This document shows, piece by piece, positions 1-6,890 of a stretch of 11,244 bases of DNA. Location: NCBI GenBank assembly GCA_021158425.1, contig JAGGUR010000015.1, positions 1 through 11,244 on the forward strand. The letters are read 5' to 3'. Below the pieces are notes generated by a model that made no database searches, was not told the DNA's origin, and saw only the letters and a list, made by a program, of their open reading frames with translations. The position numbers and the translations under genes are program-made. How positions within the stretch are numbered: position 1 is the stretch's first letter; each line of letters starts with the position of its first letter. This stretch comes from Candidatus Cloacimonadota bacterium (lineage in GTDB: Bacteria > Cloacimonadota > Cloacimonadia > JGIOTU-2).

Positions 1-153
1 AAATGACCAATAATGGAGTGCGAAAACGAGCCCTTCCGATATATCGGGATGAAAACCAAGTAATTTCGCTATTTGAAATTTGCTAAAACCTGCCTTCAAA
101 TATCCTGATATTTCATATCTTTGCTCTTGTGTTATCTGTTTATATTTTTTCAT
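1..153 (-). pseudogene. IS30-family transposase, N-terminal fragment (broken or cut by window edge)
   Basis: Read on the minus strand from ATG at 153-151, the product starts MKKYKQITQEQRYEISGYLK and continues AGFSKFQIAKLLGFH. This is the N-terminal helix-turn-helix region of IS30-family transposases (KYKQLT-EQRY-I-LLKAG-S--IA--LG-H-STISRE). After about residue 35 the expected STISRE(L/I)-RN motif is missing. The frame instead enters a REP-like palindrome (35-49) and sequence that does not resemble the family. I therefore read it as a transposase whose N-terminus survives and whose body is deleted or displaced at the palindrome. The rest lies outside the window, so an intact but diverged gene cannot be fully excluded. 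It is next to a plausible IS terminus (154-216), which supports an IS origin. Confidence 0.6.
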
Positions 154-216
154 AAATGCAACTTTCTTTGACAATTAAATTGTTTTGTCAAAAGTTGCAC
201 TTATTACTTGAATCTA
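154..216. repeat. Probable IS30-type element end with imperfect inverted repeat
   Basis: Just upstream of the transposase start, 158-174 (GCAACTTTCTTTGACAA) and 185-198 (TTGTCAAAAGTTGC) form an imperfect inverted repeat with a 3-nt bulge. It is followed by TTATTACTTGAATCTAA to about 216. A terminal repeat carrying the transposase promoter just outside a short leader is the usual layout of IS30-family ends. TTGTCA and TTGACA elements are visible on the two strands. The exact element end is inferred, and the other end is not in the window. Confidence 0.45.
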
Positions 217-336
217 AAATTGATAACATCATTTCTGAAACCAAGAAAATGGTGCTAATGTAGATAGGTCTATCTGATAAACTGCCACCTCGGTGAGCCT
301 TCTTTTCATTTGGCTTTTAGTATAGAAATTTTGTTA

Positions 337-349
337 GAAGGGTCCCTTC
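337..349 (-). terminator. Small palindrome downstream of the SUMF1-like gene; weak terminator candidate
   Basis: GAAGGGTCCCTTC is a perfect short palindrome 10 bases past the stop of the minus-strand gene ending at 359. Read on the minus strand it is followed by TAACAAAATTTC, which is a poor U-tract, so termination here is only a possibility. I see nothing else in 217-358. Confidence 0.25.
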
Positions 350-358
350 GTATTCTTA

Positions 359-1381
359 CTATTTTTCTATCTTACATCTAAATCCGAGTATCTCGTTGTT
401 GTATAATGGACAGGAAATCCCTTTGACAGGAAAATCATAATGCATCTGCGAATTATTCTTTAAATAAAACATTTCACGACAGCCAGGTCCACAAGGCGGA
501 ATATTAGAATCAATACTTAAAATCAGCCATTCAGAGACATTGCTCTTGATAAAATGTAAAGGAAATTGACCATTCTTATCTATTTCTGAACAAATGGGAT
601 TGAATAAGCTATCATTTTCAACAGAGTTAAAGGAAAAGCAAATTGAAATGTCGTTCAGGCTGGGTAATAAGTATCCCATCCAGTTGCAAAAGGCATTTGC
701 TTCAAACCATCTTATACTTGTAACAGGACCATAAATAAAATTGGATGCAGCCGATTTCCAATAAGGAGTCTCGTTCAAGTTCCAATCCAGGGGAGCACTC
801 ATCCTAAATTTTCCCTGAAAATTCCAACCCACCTCCTGATTTTGCATCACACCCTTTTTTATTAGCCAATATTTTTTCATTTCATAGCCATCGTCATTGA
901 TAAATGCGGCAAACTGCTCATTTGAGACTTCAAACTTGCTTATGTAAAAACCGTCTGTAGTTTCAGAAGCTATTTTCTCTTTATCCTGATAAAACGAATA
1001 ACAGCCTTTTTTAATTTTTTTCATTTCGTAATAGATTCTGTTTTGAAAGGTAATTTTGGGAAATGCGGTATAATTTTTAAGGTTGAAGTCAGCGGGTAAT
1101 AATTTCAGCGGGATTGCAAATTTATATTTTTCCTTTTTCTCTAACTTCCCATAATCCCCAATAATTTTTTGTTCATTTAACCTAATAATATTTAGATTAT
1201 CTTTTTGATAAATATTTACTCTGGCTTCTACTCCTTCCTGAAAGTTTTCAATCCGATACTCAGCAGTGAATAAACTATCAGAAATATACCCCTTTACATC
1301 CAATAGGATGGGGGCTTGAAAGGAAAAGAGGCTGGTAAAAGAAAATAAGATTAGCCCGAAAATTATAAAATGATTTTTCAT
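359..1381 (-). CDS. Exported SUMF1/formylglycine-generating-enzyme-fold protein
   Basis: The product is 340 aa from ATG at 1381. Residues 1-22 (MKNHFIIFGLILFSFTSLFS and following) form a signal peptide, so it should be exported. Residues ~23-120 are a beta-rich unrecognised N-terminal region. Residues ~121-338 match the FGE-sulfatase (SUMF1) fold: GFYISKFEVSNEQFAAFI (144-161), PVTSIRWFEANAFCNWMGYLLP (219-240), SNVSEWL (280-286) and the family-ending LGFRC (332-336). Members often act as non-catalytic ligand-binding or lipoprotein-like modules. A CGPGC pair (297, 301) is present, but I cannot equate it with the FGE catalytic cysteines. A longer frame to 1465 would need a TTG start inside a palindrome and would bury the signal peptide, so I reject it. 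No clear Shine-Dalgarno is visible. It is divergent from gapA and has no partner sulfatase here, so its function is unknown. Confidence 0.75.
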   Translation of the reverse strand: MKNHFIIFGLILFSFTSLFSFQAPILLDVKGYISDSLFTAEYRIENFQEGVEARVNIYQKDNLNIIRLNEQKIIGDYGKLEKKEKYKFAIPLKLLPADFNLKNYTAFPKITFQNRIYYEMKKIKKGCYSFYQDKEKIASETTDGFYISKFEVSNEQFAAFINDDGYEMKKYWLIKKGVMQNQEVGWNFQGKFRMSAPLDWNLNETPYWKSAASNFIYGPVTSIRWFEANAFCNWMGYLLPSLNDISICFSFNSVENDSLFNPICSEIDKNGQFPLHFIKSNVSEWLILSIDSNIPPCGPGCREMFYLKNNSQMHYDFPVKGISCPLYNNEILGFRCKIEK

Positions 1382-1446
1382 ATTTTGAATTTGAAATGAT
1401 ACAATATTTTTGTCAAATAAAACGGCTAAAATACAATTGAAACGAA

Positions 1447-1463
1447 TCCCGATATATCGGGAC
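1447..1463. repeat. REP-like palindrome TCCCGATATATCGGGAC
   Basis: Near-perfect palindrome between the divergent SUMF1-like gene and gapA. The same core, CCCGAT-N-ATCGGG, recurs at 35-49, 2671-2687 and 9053-9068, which marks it as a dispersed repeat rather than an operator of either neighbour. Confidence 0.7.
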
Positions 1464-1482
1464 AAATATTAATATGATTTTC

Positions 1483-2543
<1,061 letters not shown>

Positions 2544-2670
2544 ACTTTGGGCTGCTGATAAAAAAGTAGTAGAAAATTATTAAATGAGTTTACTATAAAA
2601 AGGTATTATAGGTAAAATATTCCAAAATTTCTTATGAATTTCATAAACTGTTGAAACGGTTACAGTTTTC

Positions 2671-2687
2671 TCCCGATAAATCGGGAC
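2671..2687. repeat. REP-like palindrome TCCCGATAAATCGGGAC
   Basis: Third copy of the CCCGAT-N-ATCGGG palindrome found elsewhere in the window, here nested inside the inner inverted repeat of the MITE-like element. Confidence 0.75.
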
Positions 2688-2688
2688 A

Positions 2689-2718
2689 AGCAATCCACAA
2701 CTTAAGTTGTGGGTTGCT
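2689..2718. repeat. 30-bp palindrome centred on CTTAAG
   Basis: Every position of this 30-base stretch pairs with its mirror position, with a single T-G wobble. The core is CACAACTTAAGTTGTG. It lies 1 base after the REP-like palindrome at 2671-2687, so the two form adjacent hairpins in the loop of the inner inverted repeat. It could act as a rho-independent-like stop for gapA, but no U-tract follows (CTAAAAACAC), so I call it a repeat. Confidence 0.7.
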
Positions 2719-2981
2719 AAAAACACAACTAAACAATAACCGTTTCAACGGTTTCTTATTCCACAAATCTGACTTTTTATAGTGGACTCTTAAATAGTTT
2801 TAGATTTTCTTCATAATTCTCTCGTTAGATAAAATATTTAATGAAGGAATCTGTCTGTGATACATCAATAATTAGTTCATATTCATAAGTGCAAATAAAT
2901 TAAACAACACTTGATTTTAGAAGAGAGATTTTTTGATACAATTTATGAAAAATTATAGTTAATTTTTGGGAGTTATTGTAA

Positions 2982-4064
2982 ATGAAAAAAAGATACTTTA
3001 TCCTGATATTAATTATTTTATTGTCGTTATTTTGTTTATCAGGAGATAAAAACGAGTCCTTAAAAGAAGCGAAATACTATGAAAAACTGCCAGATAATTT
3101 AGTAAGATGTAACCTCTGCCCCAATAAATGTATTTTAGATGATGGACAAATTGGAATTTGCGGAGTAAGAAAAAATATAAAAGGAAAACTTTATTCATTG
3201 GTGTATGGTAAACCAGTTGCACTTCATATTGACCCAATTGAGAAAAAACCGTTGTTCCATTTCTATCCTCGCACGCAGGCATTATCTATCGCAACTGTTG
3301 GGTGCAATATGCGTTGTAACTTCTGCCAGAACTGGGAGATTTCTCAATCCAGGCCTAATGAAGTAAAGGCAATGTCAATGACTCCACAAGAGGTTGTAGA
3401 AGCTGCTAAAAACTATAATTGTAAAAGCATTGCTTTCACTTATACAGAGCCGACAATATTTTACGAGTATATGCTGGATATTGCTAAACTTGCCCATAAA
3501 GAGGGTATAAAAACCGTTTTTGTTACCTGTGGCTATATCAACGAAAAACCATTTCGTGAACTTTGTAAGTATTTGGATGCGGCAAATATAGACCTGAAAG
3601 GCTTTTCAGATAAATTTTATTCAACCTATACAACAGCAACATTACAGCCTGTACTAAATACATTAAAAATAGCCAAAGAAGAAGGAATACATCTTGAAAT
3701 TACAAATCTTGTTATTCCTGACGCAAATGATGACCCGAAATTAATACGAGAAATGTGCGAATGGATTAGAGATTCCCTTGGTGTTGATTATCCACTTCAT
3801 TTTTCAAGATTTTTCCCAAAATATAAACTTCTAAATCGTCCCCCGACCCCATTGAAAACACTTGAGATGGCGAGAAACATCGCTCTGGATGTAGGACTTA
3901 AATATGTTTATATAGGCAATATTTCTACAGAAGCAGAGGATACATACTGTCCGAAATGTGGTAAGAAAATAATAGACCGCTCAGGCTATTTCATTGAATC
4001 AATGAATATAAAAGATGGCAAATGCGAATTCTGTGGAGAGAAAATTTATGGGGTATGGAAGTAG
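2982..4064 (+). CDS. amrS: AmmeMemoRadiSam system radical SAM enzyme, with N-terminal export signal or anchor
   Basis: 360 aa. The radical SAM cluster motif is C108-x3-C112-x2-C115 (GCNMRCNFCQNW). The family's N-terminal cysteines CNLCPNKC (C43, C46, C50) and GICGVR (C60) precede it. A C-terminal zinc-ribbon-like pair CPKC (323-326) and CEFC (348-351) closes it. This is the radical SAM partner of Memo and AMMECR1 proteins; its substrate is not known. The usual family start corresponds to about residue 27 (LKEAKYYEKL). Residues 1-21 here form a positively charged N-terminus plus a hydrophobic stretch (YFILILIILLSLFCLS), which suggests a signal peptide or membrane anchor. GGGAG at 2968-2972 supports the ATG, and no start codon sits near residue 27. 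The partner amrBA gene lies 5 kb downstream, across an accessory stretch. Confidence 0.9.
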   Translation: MKKRYFILILIILLSLFCLSGDKNESLKEAKYYEKLPDNLVRCNLCPNKCILDDGQIGICGVRKNIKGKLYSLVYGKPVALHIDPIEKKPLFHFYPRTQALSIATVGCNMRCNFCQNWEISQSRPNEVKAMSMTPQEVVEAAKNYNCKSIAFTYTEPTIFYEYMLDIAKLAHKEGIKTVFVTCGYINEKPFRELCKYLDAANIDLKGFSDKFYSTYTTATLQPVLNTLKIAKEEGIHLEITNLVIPDANDDPKLIREMCEWIRDSLGVDYPLHFSRFFPKYKLLNRPPTPLKTLEMARNIALDVGLKYVYIGNISTEAEDTYCPKCGKKIIDRSGYFIESMNIKDGKCEFCGEKIYGVWK

Positions 4065-4134
4065 AATAGTGAATAATGAATATTCAGAAGGTAAATAATA
4101 ATTGTATCTTATAGAATAAAGCCGGTGAAAAAGT

Positions 4135-4164
4135 TTGACAAGTCTTTCTTGAATTTTTTATTTT
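4135..4164 (+). promoter_or_regulatory. Candidate promoter upstream of the cassette-like gene
   Basis: TTGACA (4135-4140) followed after 18 bases by TATTTT (4159-4164). It lies outside the proposed cassette boundary at 4253, so if active it would be a host promoter reading into the inserted gene. The -10 is weak. Confidence 0.3.
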
Positions 4165-4252
4165 AAGTGGTGCTTCTAAAACATTTCAGGAAAGTTAATA
4201 TCTTATTATTATTTGTAGTGAGGTATATGCTGGTAGGTTCAGTCTAATATAT

Positions 4253-5020
4253 GGTAGGCGAGTAAAAAGGAGAATAAAAAATGGGACTATTTGACAGAAA
4301 ACCCAGAATATCAGCACAAGAGTGGTGTGAGTATTTCTACAACAATTATGTGTTTTCTCCCAACATTGGTCAAGCAAATCCATGGCAACTATTCTGTGAT
4401 GCTGCTTATCAACAAATCCTAAAGTCAGATTCGACCTTCTCGGTAGTAGATGTATCGGACTTTTCCGAACAATTGCTAGCTTTGCGTTTGGAGGTTATTG
4501 GTATTGTATGGCTCTTCCACGTCAAGGATGATCTGGCGCCAAAACAAAGTGAATGCACTAGACTGTATCTCTTGAAGCACAATCGTGAAGGTCTCTGGGA
4601 TATGATGGAACCCTATAACCGAGCTGTAGCAAAATCCATAGTAGGAGGAAACGATTCTAACACTAGAATGGGGCGAGCGCATATTGTCTTCATGAATTCT
4701 ATGCGCACACAACTATTTGACAAGTGGACTACGGTAATCTCTGATCCCAAGGATGCAGCGCGTCCCGCAAATCGTGTTGGGAGCAATGTGCCATGGAAAT
4801 CCCACAAGACACAGGCCTACTTATCCTTCGCATTGACCGATCAACTACAATGTGAAGTCAACGAGAAAGCCAGAAAGGGAATGATGGCAATCATTCAAGG
4901 TTTCTTTAACGGAGCGTCTGAAGAATTACGGAAGGTAAAAATCATATCTTGAAATTGCCTAACAAATCGTTTCACATAACATTTTTTCACTTCGCTCCAA
5001 AATGCAGGTGAACTCAACCG
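4253..5020 (+). mobile_element. Integron-cassette-like insertion (gene plus attC-like site)
   Basis: The segment starts at GGTAGGC (4253-4259), one base off GTTAGGC, which is the exact complement of the GCCTAAC box at 4957-4963. It has a short leader, one ORF with a good ribosome site, and an attC-like hairpin right after the stop ending CAACCG at 5020. A cassette inserted by an integron integrase should show exactly this: the attC R' half (TTAGGC) at its left edge, and the rest of attC at its right edge joined to host sequence. No integrase gene or neighbouring cassette is in the window. The boundary is inferred. Confidence 0.5.
4281..4952 (+). CDS. Hypothetical protein in cassette-like context
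   Basis: 223 aa, unrecognised. It has no signal peptide or convincing membrane segment, so a soluble cytosolic protein is likely. It is rich in Trp and aromatic residues in the first half (EWCEYFYNNYVF, WQLF, IGIVWLFHVKDD) and basic near the C-terminus (EKARKGMMAIIQGFF). AAGGAG at 4267-4272 stands 8 bases before the ATG. Its base and codon use differ from its neighbours: by eye it is clearly more GC-rich (4741-4800 is 33 of 60 G+C) than the AT-rich flanking genes, a sign of transfer. The stop is followed 4 bases later by an attC-like site, typical spacing for gene cassettes, whose genes are often of unknown function. It could be a cargo gene with a defence or stress role, but nothing in the sequence shows that. 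Confidence 0.75.
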   Translation: MGLFDRKPRISAQEWCEYFYNNYVFSPNIGQANPWQLFCDAAYQQILKSDSTFSVVDVSDFSEQLLALRLEVIGIVWLFHVKDDLAPKQSECTRLYLLKHNREGLWDMMEPYNRAVAKSIVGGNDSNTRMGRAHIVFMNSMRTQLFDKWTTVISDPKDAARPANRVGSNVPWKSHKTQAYLSFALTDQLQCEVNEKARKGMMAIIQGFFNGASEELRKVKIIS

Positions 5021-5026
5021 CTATCT
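4957..5026 (+). other. attC-like recombination site
   Basis: GCCTAAC (4957-4963) matches an R'' box. AATCGTTTCAC pairs with GTGAACTCAACCG (5008-5020) as L''/L' arms, with the extra unpaired bases on the right arm that attC sites use for strand choice. Between them CATTTT (4980-4985) pairs with AAAATG (4999-5004). The expected R' box GTTAGGC is replaced by GCTATCT (5020-5026). A GTTAGGC-like box is instead found at the left edge of the insertion (4253). That pattern suits a single cassette recombined into a non-integron target. Confidence 0.55.
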
Positions 5027-5050
5027 TCCAGAATTTTATTCTGATTTTTC

Positions 5051-5095
5051 TTGACATTATAGCGTTATAGCGTTATGTTGTTAAGGTGTTATAAT
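5051..5095 (+). promoter_or_regulatory. Toxin-antitoxin promoter with tandem operator-like repeats
   Basis: TTGACA (5051-5056), 17 bases, TATGTT (5074-5079). A second option is an extended -10, TGTTATAAT (5087-5095), which would put the start only a few bases before the ribosome site. Between and over these lie tandem 8-mers ATAGCGTT (5059-5066), ATAGCGTT (5067-5074) and ATGTTGTT (5075-5082). Ribbon-helix-helix antitoxins usually bind short tandem sites in their own promoter, so these repeats are the likely operator. Confidence 0.55.
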
Positions 5096-5115
5096 TTTAT
5101 AAGAAGGAGTATTTT

Positions 5116-5349
5116 ATGTCTGCATTAACAAAAAGGGCTACTGTTTATTTAGACCCAATGTTACATAAGGCGTTGAGGATAAAATCTGTTGAGACCTCTC
5201 GTTCTATGTCCGAATTGATAAATGAAGCTATTAAATTTTCCCTTGCAGAAGATTCCGAAGACTTAGCAGCATTTGATGAACGTGCTAATGAACCTCTTAT
5301 TGCATTTGAAGAAATTTTAAAAGACCTCAAGAAACATGGACGAATATAA
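5116..5349 (+). CDS. Ribbon-helix-helix antitoxin (CopG/RelB-like)
   Basis: 77 aa. The N-terminal strand KRATVYLDP (6-14) and two helices (~15-25 and ~29-45, containing SMSELINEAIKFSL) make a ribbon-helix-helix DNA-binding domain. The acidic C-terminal tail (EDSEDLAAFDER...FEEILKDLKKHGRI) is the part expected to wrap and neutralise the toxin. AGGAG at 5105-5109 stands 6 bases before the ATG. The gene overlaps the toxin gene by 14 bases, typical of a coupled type II toxin-antitoxin pair. The tandem repeats in the promoter fit autoregulation, which is an inference. Confidence 0.88.
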   Translation: MSALTKRATVYLDPMLHKALRIKSVETSRSMSELINEAIKFSLAEDSEDLAAFDERANEPLIAFEEILKDLKKHGRI

Positions 5350-5608
5350 AATCTATTTTAGGCAGTCAGTTTTAAAGGATATAGCTAAAATTCCTAAAAG
5401 AGATTTAAACCGTATAATAAAACGCATAGAATCTCTTTCGGAAAATCCTCGTCCACCCGGATATGAAAAACTAAGTGGTCATAAAAAATATAGAATCCGA
5501 CAAGGAAATTATCGGATTATATATTCTATCCAGGAAATGGAGCTTACCATTTGGATTGTAAAAATAGGGCACAGGCGAGATATTTATAGGAAACTAATCA
5601 AGGGCTGA
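5336..5608 (+). CDS. RelE/ParE-family toxin
   Basis: 90 aa, the usual length for the RelE/ParE fold. Recognisable blocks are YKIYFRQSVLKDIAKIPKRD (4-23), NPRPPGYEKLSG (37-48), YRIRQGNYRIIYSI (52-65) and the C-terminal VKIGHRRDIYRKL (75-87). The basic residues in the YRIRxGxYRIIY strand and the GHRRDIYR end are those typical of ribosome-dependent mRNA-cutting RelE-like members, though the family also contains gyrase inhibitors (ParE), and sequence alone does not decide. Its ATG lies inside the antitoxin gene with only a weak ribosome site, so translation is probably coupled. The sequence looks intact. Confidence 0.88.
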   Translation: MDEYKIYFRQSVLKDIAKIPKRDLNRIIKRIESLSENPRPPGYEKLSGHKKYRIRQGNYRIIYSIQEMELTIWIVKIGHRRDIYRKLIKG

Positions 5609-5994
5609 AGTCAGATAGGTATTCCGCTCTGCTTCAGTATTACCACTTAGCTTTCCAATACTACCATATTGAAAATTTTATCAGATTAAAGAGAACTCAT
5701 AAAATTTTTGAACTTATCACGAAAATATTCAAAGAGCGAGAATCAACCCGAAATAATTGTATTTCTATCCTGTGGAACAATCCAACATTCATCATTCGGT
5801 ATTCAGTATTCAATATTTGAACAAGAGCAACTAAATATAAAAAATACTATAGTGCAAGTGACCATCCTTGCAAATTCGATATAAAACTTGACAGAATCAA
5901 TTTGCTTATGGATTTTTAAATTTGTATATAAATTATTTATCTATCATATTTGTTTATTTTTGCAAATAAATAACTATTGAAATAGAGAGGATGT
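5609..5994. other. Gene-free stretch with pseudogene scrap, hairpin and candidate promoters
   Basis: 386 bases between the RelE toxin and the MNT gene. It contains a HEPN remnant (5665-5718), a run of degenerate ATTCNNTATTC units (5787-5817), a hairpin TGCAAG (5853-5858)/CTTGCA (5867-5872) with an 8-base loop, and AT-rich promoter-like sequence. The better promoter match for the MNT gene is TTGCTT (5902-5907), 17 bases, TATATA (5925-5930). A TTGACA at 5888-5893 has no good partner. TTTATTT (5953-5959) and AAATAAA (5964-5970) flank TTGC and could be a small operator. Confidence 0.5.
5665..5718 (+). pseudogene. HEPN gene remnant
   Basis: Translated in this frame the piece gives HIENFIRLKRTHKIFELI, nearly the same as FIENSIKLKRTHKIFELI in the intact HEPN gene (residues 48-65). 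At the DNA level 26 consecutive bases (5692-5717) are identical to 6449-6474. Flanking codons do not continue the match in either direction, and there is no start or stop in register. It is therefore a fragment of a second, related HEPN gene or a partial duplication about 757 bp upstream of the intact copy. Confidence 0.75.
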
Positions 5995-6300
5995 ATGTTT
6001 ACAAAGGCTGAACTAAAAAAAGCAGTAGTTCGGAAACTTTCAAAAAATACTCACATAAAAAGAATAATCATATTTGGCTCTTTTATAACATCAAGTAAAC
6101 CCAATGATATGGATATCGCTATTTTTGATGACAGAAATGAAGATTACCTATCTTTAGCAATGAAATATAGAAAAAAGTTAAGAGATATTGCATCTATTAT
6201 TCCTTTAGATATTATTCCTATAAAATTCAACTATAATTATGAAAGTCAATTTTTAGATGAAATAAATAGTGGAGAAATCATTTATGAGAGAAGAGACTAA
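5995..6300 (+). CDS. mntA: MNT-type minimal nucleotidyltransferase (antitoxin-like)
   Basis: 101 aa, cytosolic. The polymerase-beta-type nucleotidyltransferase motif is IIIFGSF (24-30) followed by D38-x-D40 in NDMDIAIF, with a probable third carboxylate at D72 (LDIIPI). In HEPN-MNT modules this protein neutralises the HEPN partner, in studied cases by transferring AMP onto it. GAGAGG at 5985-5990 stands close (4 bases) to the ATG. It overlaps the HEPN gene by 17 bases, indicating one transcription and translation unit. The GSF motif is followed by ITSSKPND rather than the common ARGxxxxxSD, so it is a somewhat divergent member. The symbol is by analogy. Confidence 0.8.
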   Translation: MFTKAELKKAVVRKLSKNTHIKRIIIFGSFITSSKPNDMDIAIFDDRNEDYLSLAMKYRKKLRDIASIIPLDIIPIKFNYNYESQFLDEINSGEIIYERRD

Positions 6301-6682
6301 AATCTGGTTGAATTACGCCACTGAGAATTTCAAATCCGCGAAAGTCTTACTTGAGAGCCATCTTTATAATCCTTGTTTACAAAATATTCAACAAGCAATA
6401 GAAAAGTATTTAAAATTAATTTTTATTGAAAATTCAATCAAACTAAAAAGAACTCATAAAATTTTTGAACTTATTTCAACACTTAAAGGATTAGATATTT
6501 TTATAGAAATCAATGAGGATGAAATTGATCTAATAGATTCAATCTATTTGCCATCTAAATATCCTGTTGGTGGTGCATTGCCAGATTTTATGCCAGATGA
6601 AAACATTTGTAAAAAATGTATAGAAATAGCAAAAAGAGTGAAGAAGGACGTTAATAACTATCTAAAAAGCAAAAGATATTAG
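6284..6682 (+). CDS. HEPN-domain protein, partner of the MNT nucleotidyltransferase
   Basis: 132 aa from ATG 6284, an all-helical HEPN domain of the Pfam HEPN type: WLNYATENFKSAKVLLES (8-25), CLQNIQQAIEKYLKLIF (31-47), LKRTHKIFELI (55-65) and the late SKYPVGGALPDFMPDE (91-106). I chose ATG 6284 because GGAG at 6271-6274 stands 9 bases ahead; an upstream GTG at 6269 would destroy that site. The canonical R-x4-6-H ribonuclease motif of toxic HEPN proteins is not visible; only RTH (56-58) is present. It may therefore be a HEPN of the non-RNase subgroup, and the toxin role is uncertain. It overlaps the MNT gene. A broken relative lies at 5665-5718. Confidence 0.82.
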   Translation: MREETKIWLNYATENFKSAKVLLESHLYNPCLQNIQQAIEKYLKLIFIENSIKLKRTHKIFELISTLKGLDIFIEINEDEIDLIDSIYLPSKYPVGGALPDFMPDENICKKCIEIAKRVKKDVNNYLKSKRY

Positions 6683-6778
6683 AAGTTAAATATCCTCCAA
6701 AACAAGATAGTTACTGATCAATTTTCTGTACATTATAGAAACAAAATCTATTTACATAACTATAAATGAAACACTCAT

Positions 6779-6890
6779 GTCCCGAAAACAAATCGGAACA
6801 CAAAGGAGCATGAAAATGCTATTTCAGTTGATTAATGTTGTTATATTCTTTTTTTTGTGTCCTTTGTGCCTGCTTTGTGTCCTTTGTGGT
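6779..6890. repeat. Repeat cluster upstream of the membrane synthase gene
   Basis: A degenerate REP-like palindrome (GTCCCGAAAACAAATCGGAAC, around 6780-6799) is followed by CACAAAGGAGCA (about 6799-6810). That pairs with TGTCCTTTGTG in either of two direct repeats, TTTGTGTCCTTTGTG at 6854-6868 and 6874-6888 (period 20). The TTTGTGTCCTTTGTG-type sequence looks like a dispersed element and could fold as a long hairpin. It argues against the GTG at 6857 as a real start. Confidence 0.5.

Larger units (their letters stand above)
2645..2754. repeat. Inner inverted repeat of the MITE-like element
   Basis: The arm at 2645-2662 (AAACTGTTGAAACGGTTA) pairs with 2737-2754 (TAACCGTTTCAACGGTTT), 17 of 18 positions complementary. 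The arms enclose 74 bases containing two further palindromes. The right arm is itself partly self-complementary (AACCG...CGGTT). The nested arrangement would form a multi-branched hairpin as RNA or a cruciform as DNA. Confidence 0.75.
2586..2789. mobile_element. MITE-like element, 204 bp, 17-bp terminal inverted repeats, TTAAAT target duplication
   Basis: The ends are inverted repeats: GAGTTTACTATAAAAAG (2586-2602) against the reverse complement of 2773-2789, GAGTCCACTATAAAAAG, so 15 of 17 match and the two mismatches are G-T wobble pairs. A perfect 6-bp direct repeat TTAAAT directly abuts both ends (2580-2585 and 2790-2795), as a target-site duplication would. No ORF of useful size lies inside, so it would be non-autonomous. 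The interior holds a second long inverted repeat and two tight palindromes, listed separately. It fills most of the gap between gapA and the radical SAM gene. I cannot name the parent transposase family from these ends. Confidence 0.7.

Noticed and set aside
3..86. Short plus-strand frame starting ATG at 3 across the palindrome
   Set aside because: Only 27 codons, with no family resemblance and no ribosome site visible; it is antisense to the transposase fragment.
1382..1465. N-terminal extension of the SUMF1-like gene starting at TTG 1465
   Set aside because: It runs through a REP-like palindrome, has no ribosome site, and would place the signal peptide 28 residues inside the protein.
2689..2718. 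Factor-independent terminator for gapA at the 30-bp palindrome
   Set aside because: A strong hairpin, but no T-run follows on either side and it belongs to the nested repeat of the MITE-like element.
3030..3050. Lipoprotein signal around C18 of the radical SAM protein
   Set aside because: The residues before the cysteine (S-L-F) do not fit a lipobox, because phenylalanine stands at -1; a plain signal or anchor fits better.
5059..5082. CRISPR-like array from the ATAGCGTT repeats
   Set aside because: Units are 8 bases with no spacers and sit in a promoter; an operator is the better explanation.
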